A stretch of 64,000 nt of DNA from Arthrobacter sp. ZGTC412 (GTDB lineage Bacteria; Actinomycetota; Actinomycetes; Actinomycetales; Micrococcaceae), in the NCBI RefSeq assembly GCF_002929215.1, contig NZ_PJII01000014.1, positions 56,357 to 120,356 on the forward strand. The letters are read 5' to 3'. Below, in pieces: positions 59,609 to 64,000 of the stretch; positions within the stretch are counted from its first letter, which is position 1, and every line of letters starts with the position of its first letter. The position numbers and the translations under genes were made by a program. The notes beneath the pieces are model-generated. The model worked only from the letters and a program-made list of their open reading frames with translations, was not told the origin of the DNA and did not search any database.

Positions 59609-61168
59609 ATGGAGCAGCATCACGGCGTCGAGGACCACGACGGCGGCCCGGAGCACCCGGCCCTGGATAACGACGGTCAGGATAACGACGACGCCGCGGG
59701 CCTTCGCTCCTTCGTCCAGTCCCGCCGGGCCGAGTTGGAGGGCCAGCTGGCCGAGTGGGTGCGTGTGCCCGGGGTGCTGGGGGAGCACGCAAAGGACCTG
59801 CTCCGCTCCGCCAACTGGCTGGCGGCGGCGTTCCGCGAGGTGGGCTTCCCGATGGTGGAGATCCTCCCCACCGGGGAGTCCCACGCCGTGTACGCCGAAT
59901 GGTGCGAGGCGCCCGGCGCACCCACCGTCCTGGTGTACAGCCACCACGATGTGCGGGTGTCCAAGCCCGAGGAGTGGGACCAGACCGTCCCCTTCGAACC
60001 GGTGGTGCGGGACGGACGGCTATACGGGAGGGGCTCCTCGGACGCCAAGGGGCAGATCCTGGCCCACCTGTGGTCGCTTCGCGCCCACCTTGACCAACAA
60101 TCCACACGCGTTATCACTTCCGACCCCCAAAACCCGGACGCTCTATCACTTCCTGCAGCCGAAACCCCAACGCTCTATCACCCGGCAGGGGCTTCGACGG
60201 CCTCAACCGCCCGACCAGCCGTCAACCTGAAGTACCTCGTTGAGGGGGAGGAAGAAGGCGGGTCGCCGCACCTGGCCATGCTGCTCGAGGAGCAGCCGGA
60301 CCGGTTTCAGGCGGACCTCGTGCTCTTCTCGGACACACTGCTATTCCGTGAGGACCACCCGGCAATGTGTGTGAGCCTTCGCGGCATGGTGAGCGCCCAC
60401 CTGGAAGTGACCGGCCCTGAAGTGGACGTGCACAGCGGCGCCGTTTCCGGTGCCGTCCCCAACCCGGCTTTTGAAATAAGCAGGGTCCTCGCCGGTCTTC
60501 ATGACGACGATGGCCGGATTTACATTCCCGAATTTTATGACGACGTGGCGCCAGTGCCGGACGACTTTCGGAAGGCGCTCGCACGCCTGCCGTTCACTGA
60601 AGAGGACTGGCTGGAGCGCTCGGAGACGGGAAGCATCACTGGCGAACTGGGGTACACGGTGCCTGAACGCCTGTGGCTCCGCCCGGCCGTGGAGGTCACG
60701 GCCTTGATCGCCGGTGATCCTGTCGGGATTTCCAGCGCCGCCGTTCCGTCCGTGGCCGCAGTGGATTTGAGCCTGCGGACAGTAATGGGCCAGCGGGTGG
60801 AGAAGGTGGCGGAGCAGCTCCGGCAATGGGTCCGGGACACGGTGGGGGACAACTACGGACACACCCTCAGCGTGGACCTTGAGACGGCCCAGGAACCGTA
60901 CTGGACCCCGGATCATCCCGCTGTCCCAGTGTTGGAGCGAGCCATGGCCAAGGGCTTCCGCTCTTCCGAGGTGGGGCGGATGGGCAACGCCGGCGGCGGT
61001 CCCGCAACGCTGCTCAGCCGGCAGCTGGATTCTCCGGTCCTGTTCTTCGGGACCGGACTGGTGGAGGACCACTGGCACGACAGCGATGAGAGCGTCAACC
61101 TCGAAGTCCTGGTGAACGGCGCCGTCACGCTTGCATGTTTCTGGGACGAACTGGCCCAAACGGGGTGA
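59609..61168 (+). CDS. M20 family dipeptidase with in-frame repeat insertion
   Basis: A 519-residue zinc dipeptidase. Metal/catalytic blocks: VLVYSHHDVRVSKPEEW (His/Asp), YGRGSSDAKGQILAHLW (bridging Asp), LVEGEEEGGSPHL (Glu pair), LFSDTLLFRED and GMVSAHLEVTGPEVD, with a late GNAGGGPA. Between RAHL (about 165) and AVNLKYL (about 205) lies a roughly 40-residue segment rich in Ser/Thr/Pro that I would not expect in the family. At DNA level it contains three units of the 32-bp repeat, so the insertion kept the frame. It probably hydrolyses di- or tripeptides. Whether the enlarged loop affects activity is unknown. Confidence 0.85.
   Translation: MEQHHGVEDHDGGPEHPALDNDGQDNDDAAGLRSFVQSRRAELEGQLAEWVRVPGVLGEHAKDLLRSANWLAAAFREVGFPMVEILPTGESHAVYAEWCEAPGAPTVLVYSHHDVRVSKPEEWDQTVPFEPVVRDGRLYGRGSSDAKGQILAHLWSLRAHLDQQSTRVITSDPQNPDALSLPAAETPTLYHPAGASTASTARPAVNLKYLVEGEEEGGSPHLAMLLEEQPDRFQADLVLFSDTLLFREDHPAMCVSLRGMVSAHLEVTGPEVDVHSGAVSGAVPNPAFEISRVLAGLHDDDGRIYIPEFYDDVAPVPDDFRKALARLPFTEEDWLERSETGSITGELGYTVPERLWLRPAVEVTALIAGDPVGISSAAVPSVAAVDLSLRTVMGQRVEKVAEQLRQWVRDTVGDNYGHTLSVDLETAQEPYWTPDHPAVPVLERAMAKGFRSSEVGRMGNAGGGPATLLSRQLDSPVLFFGTGLVEDHWHDSDESVNLEVLVNGAVTLACFWDELAQTG
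60106..60182 (+). repeat. Three 32-bp units inside the dipeptidase gene
   Basis: Units starting ACGCGTTATCACTTCC (60106), ACGCTCTATCACTTCC (60138) and ACGCTCTATCACCC (60170) are spaced exactly 32 bases. They match the intergenic element at 34667. Three periods total 96 bases, a multiple of three, so the gene stays open although each unit is read in a different frame. Confidence 0.85.
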
Positions 61169-61230
61169 CGGGGGACGCCGTCGGACGTTTGGTTTAGAGG
61201 AGGAACTGCTGCTGGTGAGCCTCAGGTTCT

Positions 61231-61569
61231 TTAAGCAGCGTTCCGCGGGGCGAACATGATCACGGCAACACCGAGCAGGCAGATCGCAGATCCCGCGATG
61301 TCCCACCTGTCGGGCCGGAAGCCGTCAAAGGCGATGCCCCACATCAGTGATCCGGCAACGAACACGCCCCCGTAGGCGGCCAGTATCCGGCCGAAGTGCG
61401 CGTCAGGCTGCAAAGTGGCAGCGAAACCGTAAATGCCTAGCGCAATAACGCCCAGTCCTGCCCACCACCATGCCCTGCCCTCCCTGACGGACTGCCAAAC
61501 CAGCCATGCGCCGCCGATCTCAGCGGCGGCGGCAAATATGAACAGCAGGATTGTCTTCGCGATAGCCAC
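61231..61569 (-). CDS. YnfA/UPF0060 family membrane protein
   Basis: A 112-residue protein with four helices: [20 protein letters not shown] at the N-terminus, [40 protein letters not shown] and a final [17 protein letters not shown]. It matches the UPF0060 family, small membrane proteins sometimes tied to metalloid or drug efflux. It lies next to the arsenic locus but 104 bases beyond the aquaporin stop on the same strand. Confidence 0.9.
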   Translation of the reverse strand: MAIAKTILLFIFAAAAEIGGAWLVWQSVREGRAWWWAGLGVIALGIYGFAATLQPDAHFGRILAAYGGVFVAGSLMWGIAFDGFRPDRWDIAGSAICLLGVAVIMFAPRNAA

Positions 61570-61672
61570 AGGGCCATCATGGCAGCCTTGTGTGCCGGCG
61601 CGTCGCCCTCATCCGCGTTGCGGGTTGAACACGTGGGGAGCGGCGCTCGATGTCCTCGCTATGTCAGGAGGA

Positions 61673-62413
61673 CTAGGAGTTGCCTTTGTCCGCCTCGTGT
61701 GGGAGCACGACGTCGTCTGCGGCGCGGGCCGCGTGCGGGAACAGAAGGAGCAGGAGTCCTACGCCCACTGCCGCGCCAATGAGCTGGGCGATGACGAACC
61801 CGGGGACGGAGCCTGGTGCGATGCCAGCGAAGGTGTCGCTGAAGATGCGCCCGACAGTCACGGCGGGGTTGGCAAAGGACGTCGAAGACGTGAACCAGTA
61901 CGCCGCTCCGATGTAGGCGCCCACCGCAGGTGCGGCGAGGACGCCCCGCTTCGTGGCGGCGAGGGTGAAGATCAGCAGGATAAGCCCGGCGGTAGCAACC
62001 ACTTCACCGAGCAGATGCCCGCCGGTGGCGCGGTCCTTCCCGGAGATGGAGGTGCCCACCTCAAACATGGCGTTCGCGACCACACTGCCGCTGACCGCAC
62101 CGAGAGTCTGTGCGGCCACATAGGTACCCAGCTCCGGCAGGGTCAGTCCCGTGCCGCTGCGCCGGCCGAGGAGCCAGTCCACGAGTGAGACCACAGGGTT
62201 GAAGTGCGCGCCGCTGACGGGCCCGAACACGAGGATCAGGACCGTCAAACCCAGCACCGTGGCGGTGCTGTTCTGCAGCAGCTGCAGGCCAACGTCGTTG
62301 GGGGAATGCTGCTGGGCCATGATCCCGGAGCCCACAACGATCATCACGAGCAGGCTGGTGCCCAGAAGCTCAGCGACGGCGCGGCGCCACAGCGGAGGTT
62401 GGTTTGTAGTCAT
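61673..62413 (-). CDS. Aquaporin-family channel of an arsenic locus
   Basis: A 246-residue major intrinsic protein with six helices. The two NPx boxes are GAHFNPVVSLVD (NPV) and TSFANPAVTVG (NPA). An AqpS-like role, letting arsenite leave the cell, is inferred because the gene is divergent from an ArsR-phosphatase fusion with only 46 bases between the starts. General water or glycerol transport remains possible. ATG 62413 was chosen to keep the intergenic region free. An upstream frame would run through the divergent gene. Confidence 0.9.
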   Translation of the reverse strand: MTTNQPPLWRRAVAELLGTSLLVMIVVGSGIMAQQHSPNDVGLQLLQNSTATVLGLTVLILVFGPVSGAHFNPVVSLVDWLLGRRSGTGLTLPELGTYVAAQTLGAVSGSVVANAMFEVGTSISGKDRATGGHLLGEVVATAGLILLIFTLAATKRGVLAAPAVGAYIGAAYWFTSSTSFANPAVTVGRIFSDTFAGIAPGSVPGFVIAQLIGAAVGVGLLLLLFPHAARAADDVVLPHEADKGNS

Positions 62414-62440
62414 GGCACCAAGCTTGACGCAGAAACTTAT

Positions 62441-62474
62441 CTCAGTCAAAATTGAGTCAATGAAAACTGAGTCA
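62441..62474. promoter_or_regulatory. ArsR-type operator region at the divergent ars promoters
   Basis: CTCAGTCAAAATTGAG (62441-62456) is an imperfect inverted repeat, and TGAGTCA occurs twice (62453 and 62468) around the arsR start at 62460. The 46-bp spacing between divergent starts makes a shared promoter/operator likely. The site is inferred to bind the ArsR domain of the neighbouring protein. Confidence 0.5.
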
Positions 62475-63131
62475 GCAGATGTGTTCCTGTCGAGGGTCGC
62501 CAAGCACGCGGCCCTCGCCGATCCTGCCCGGCTGCGGATCGTCGACCTGCTGACCCTTGGGGACTTTTCGCCCACGGAACTTCAGGCTGAACTGGACATG
62601 CCCTCGAACCTGCTGTCCCATCACCTCCGCGCACTGGAAGGAGCGGGCCTGGCGACCCGCCGCCGCTCGGAGGCCGACAAGCGCCGAAGCTACATCCGCC
62701 TTGCCGCTGGGGCGCTGGAAGGCCTGGCGCCGGGCGTTGAATATGGCGCCACGCGCGTTTTGTTTGTCTGCACCCGCAATAGCGCCCGTTCCCAGATTGC
62801 CGCCGCTCTCTGGCGGCAAGTCAGCCAAATCCCCACGACTTCGGCGGGAACGCACCCGGCGGACCGAATCGCGGAAGGAGCAATCGACGTCGCCCGCCGC
62901 CATGGAGTGAACCTCCCGGAGGTTCCGCCGCGAAGGCTGGGGGAGTTGGCTGGCGGGGACTTCGTTGTCACGGTCTGCGACAACGCCCACGAGGAACTGA
63001 CCAGCCTGGGTGGAGTCCATTGGTCCGTGCCGGATCCGCTCCGGATCAACACCGAGGAGGCCTTTGAAAACGCCTTCGCCGATATCTCCAGCCGCATCAG
63101 TGACCTCGCGCCGCGGATGCGCGCAGCCTGA
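62460..63131 (+). CDS. ArsR repressor fused to an arsenate-reductase-type phosphatase
   Basis: A 223-residue fusion. The N-terminal ArsR winged helix (about 8-85) reads KHAALADPARLRIVDLLTLG and ELDMPSNLLSHHLRALEGAG. The C-terminal domain (from about 100) is LMW-phosphatase-like, with VLFVCTRNSARSQIAAALW (Cys-x5-Arg P-loop) and VTVCDNAHEEL. It probably senses arsenite and may also reduce arsenate. ATG 62460 has no Shine-Dalgarno sequence and could be leaderless. A longer start at 62412 would overlap the aquaporin gene and is rejected. Confidence 0.88.
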   Translation: MKTESADVFLSRVAKHAALADPARLRIVDLLTLGDFSPTELQAELDMPSNLLSHHLRALEGAGLATRRRSEADKRRSYIRLAAGALEGLAPGVEYGATRVLFVCTRNSARSQIAAALWRQVSQIPTTSAGTHPADRIAEGAIDVARRHGVNLPEVPPRRLGELAGGDFVVTVCDNAHEELTSLGGVHWSVPDPLRINTEEAFENAFADISSRISDLAPRMRAA

Positions 63132-63153
63132 CGCCGCCCGCCCTGCACGTCAT

Positions 63154-63169
63154 ATTGACAATCATCAAT
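63154..63169. promoter_or_regulatory. ArsR/SmtB-like operator before arsC
   Basis: ATTGACAATCATCAAT has perfect five-base inverted arms (ATTGA / TCAAT). It lies in the 146-bp gap before arsC, about 110 bases upstream, matching the ArsR-family target shape. It suggests a second, separately regulated ars promoter. Confidence 0.6.
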
Positions 63170-63277
63170 GCATCGTCCGATACTTCCTTCATCGACCAAC
63201 TTCAATATCTCGATGGAGGACGTGCGGGCGACGACTCAACCACCGATCCACCCCTCACTGATTACAGGAGCAAAAGA

Positions 63278-63700
63278 ATGAGCACCGACACTGCTAAGAA
63301 GCCCTCCGTCCTGTTCGTCTGCGTCCACAACGCCGGCCGTTCCCAGATGGCCGCCGCCTTCCTCACTACGCTCGGCAAGGGTGAGATTGAGGTTCGCTCC
63401 GCCGGATCCCAGCCCGCGGACAAGATCAACCCTGCCGCCGTCGAGGCCATGGCTGAACTGGGTATCGACATGTCCGCCGAGGTCCCGAAGGTTCTCACCA
63501 CCGAGGCCGTGAAGGAATCGGACGTGGTGATCACCATGGGCTGCGGCGACGAATGCCCCTACTTCCCGGGCAAGCGCTACGAGGACTGGGTCCTGGAAGA
63601 CCCCGCGGGGAAGGGCGTCGAATCGGTCCGCCCTATCCGCGACCAGATCAAAACCCGAATCGAGGGCCTGATCGAGTCCCTCGTCCCGGCTGCCAAGTAG
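63278..63700 (+). CDS. arsC: Arsenate reductase, LMW-phosphatase type
   Basis: A 140-residue cytosolic arsenate reductase that converts arsenate to arsenite. P-loop [17 protein letters not shown] (Cys-x5-Arg), and the redox Cys region [20 protein letters not shown] with DP in LEDPAGKG. The sequence is close to the mycothiol-dependent or thioredoxin-coupled ArsC of actinobacteria. ATG 63278 follows ACAGGAGCAAAAGA. The thioredoxin reductase gene starts 28 bases later, suggesting electron supply to this enzyme. Confidence 0.92.
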   Translation: MSTDTAKKPSVLFVCVHNAGRSQMAAAFLTTLGKGEIEVRSAGSQPADKINPAAVEAMAELGIDMSAEVPKVLTTEAVKESDVVITMGCGDECPYFPGKRYEDWVLEDPAGKGVESVRPIRDQIKTRIEGLIESLVPAAK

Positions 63701-63728
63701 CCCGCCCCGGACACCAGGAGAGACACCG

Positions 63729-64000
63729 ATGAGCAACAACGAAACCTCCGCAGGCGCCAAGGCAGAGCAGCTGATCATCATTGGCTCCGGCCCTGCCGGT
63801 TACACCGCCGCGATTTACGCTGCCCGCGCGGGCCTCGAGCCGCTGGTGCTGGCCGGTTCGGTGACCGCGGGAGGTGCCTTGATGAACACCACGGAAGTGG
63901 AGAACTTCCCGGGTTTCCCTGGCGGCATCCAGGGGCCGGAGCTGATGGACGGGCTGCAGGAGCAGGCCGAGAAGTTCGGTGCCAAGGTGATGTTCGACGA
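63729..64000 (+). CDS. trxB: Thioredoxin reductase, 3' end beyond window
   Basis: The first 90 codons of a FAD/NADPH disulfide reductase: [20 protein letters not shown] (dinucleotide fold) and [20 protein letters not shown]. The redox CxxC lies beyond the window end. It starts after CAGGAGAGACACCG. Being directly downstream of arsC, it probably regenerates thioredoxin for arsenate reduction, though a housekeeping copy is not excluded. Confidence 0.93.
   Translation, partial: MSNNETSAGAKAEQLIIIGSGPAGYTAAIYAARAGLEPLVLAGSVTAGGALMNTTEVENFPGFPGGIQGPELMDGLQEQAEKFGAKVMFD

Noticed and set aside
60106-60182. CRISPR-like array of three regularly spaced repeats
   Set aside because: The period is 32 with related sequence throughout the period rather than distinct spacers, it is inside a gene, and no cas gene is present.
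1-64000. tRNA, rRNA, insertion sequence or prophage genes
   Set aside because: No cloverleaf-like gene, transposase motif or phage structural gene was recognised by eye. A covariance-model scan would be decisive for tRNAs.

Overview
The window reads as chromosomal DNA from a high-GC Gram-positive actinobacterium, most likely Micrococcaceae of the Arthrobacter/Pseudarthrobacter type. The evidence is the GC-rich third codon positions, frequent GTG/TTG starts, four-base ATGA gene overlaps, actinobacterial small families (DUF6480, DUF6752, DUF2243), a LAxTG-anchored surface protease, a mycothiol-type arsenic locus and TetR-controlled phenylacetate genes. No rRNA, tRNA, insertion sequence, prophage or CRISPR array was found. 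This is an ordinary dense chromosome with accessory patches.

Layout. 1-2624 is the beta-oxidation end of a phenylacetate (paa) cluster: thiolase (its 5' end lies outside), enoyl-CoA hydratase and 3-hydroxyacyl-CoA dehydrogenase. 2634-7846 holds a small membrane protein, a frameshifted acetyltransferase, a secreted SGNH hydrolase, a tyrosine phosphatase and a large wall-anchored trypsin-like protease. 7874-15240 returns to phenylacetate: a thioesterase, paaZ, a TetR regulator, paaK and paaI, with related 18-bp TetR-type palindromes before paaZ, tetR and paaI. An HtrA-like lipoprotein protease and small proteins lie between. 15461-20119 carries pta and ackA flanking a cupredoxin lipoprotein pair.

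25311-20677 (minus) is a four-gene operon: a duplicated, low-complexity Ala/Asp-rich polypeptide, an M50 membrane metalloprotease with a PqqD/RRE-like N-terminus, a DUF2945 protein and a sulfide:quinone-reductase-like flavoprotein. It looks like an uncharacterised peptide-processing system and is one of the two main candidates here. 25586-34585 holds an S9 oligopeptidase, Hsp20, NAD(P)HX dehydratase, phosphatases, a PhoD and an LCP wall-polymer ligase. 34734-39111 holds an FAD monooxygenase and a copper operon (small Cys protein, CopB ATPase, DUF305 lipoprotein) behind a perfect CsoR-like palindrome. 39270-51720 contains a PAS-ANTAR regulator, a class F sortase/CHRD operon, NhaA, a zinc alcohol dehydrogenase operon, DUF2243, manganese catalase and cytochrome oxidase subunits I and II.

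52732-59468 is a tight surface-glycan operon. It has a fused cytidylyltransferase/short-chain reductase (predicted to make CDP-ribitol or a similar CDP-polyol), a LicD-type phosphotransferase fused to a methyltransferase, a coiled-coil DUF6752 protein, a clan-A glycoside hydrolase and a glycosyltransferase. Together they suggest a polyol-phosphate decorated surface polymer, and this is the second candidate. 59522-61168 is a dipeptidase carrying an in-frame insertion of a 32-bp-period repeat also found at three intergenic sites. 61231-64000 ends with a YnfA protein and an arsenic locus (aquaporin, ArsR-phosphatase fusion, ArsC, start of trxB).

Functions come from motif recognition by eye. No database searches were run.
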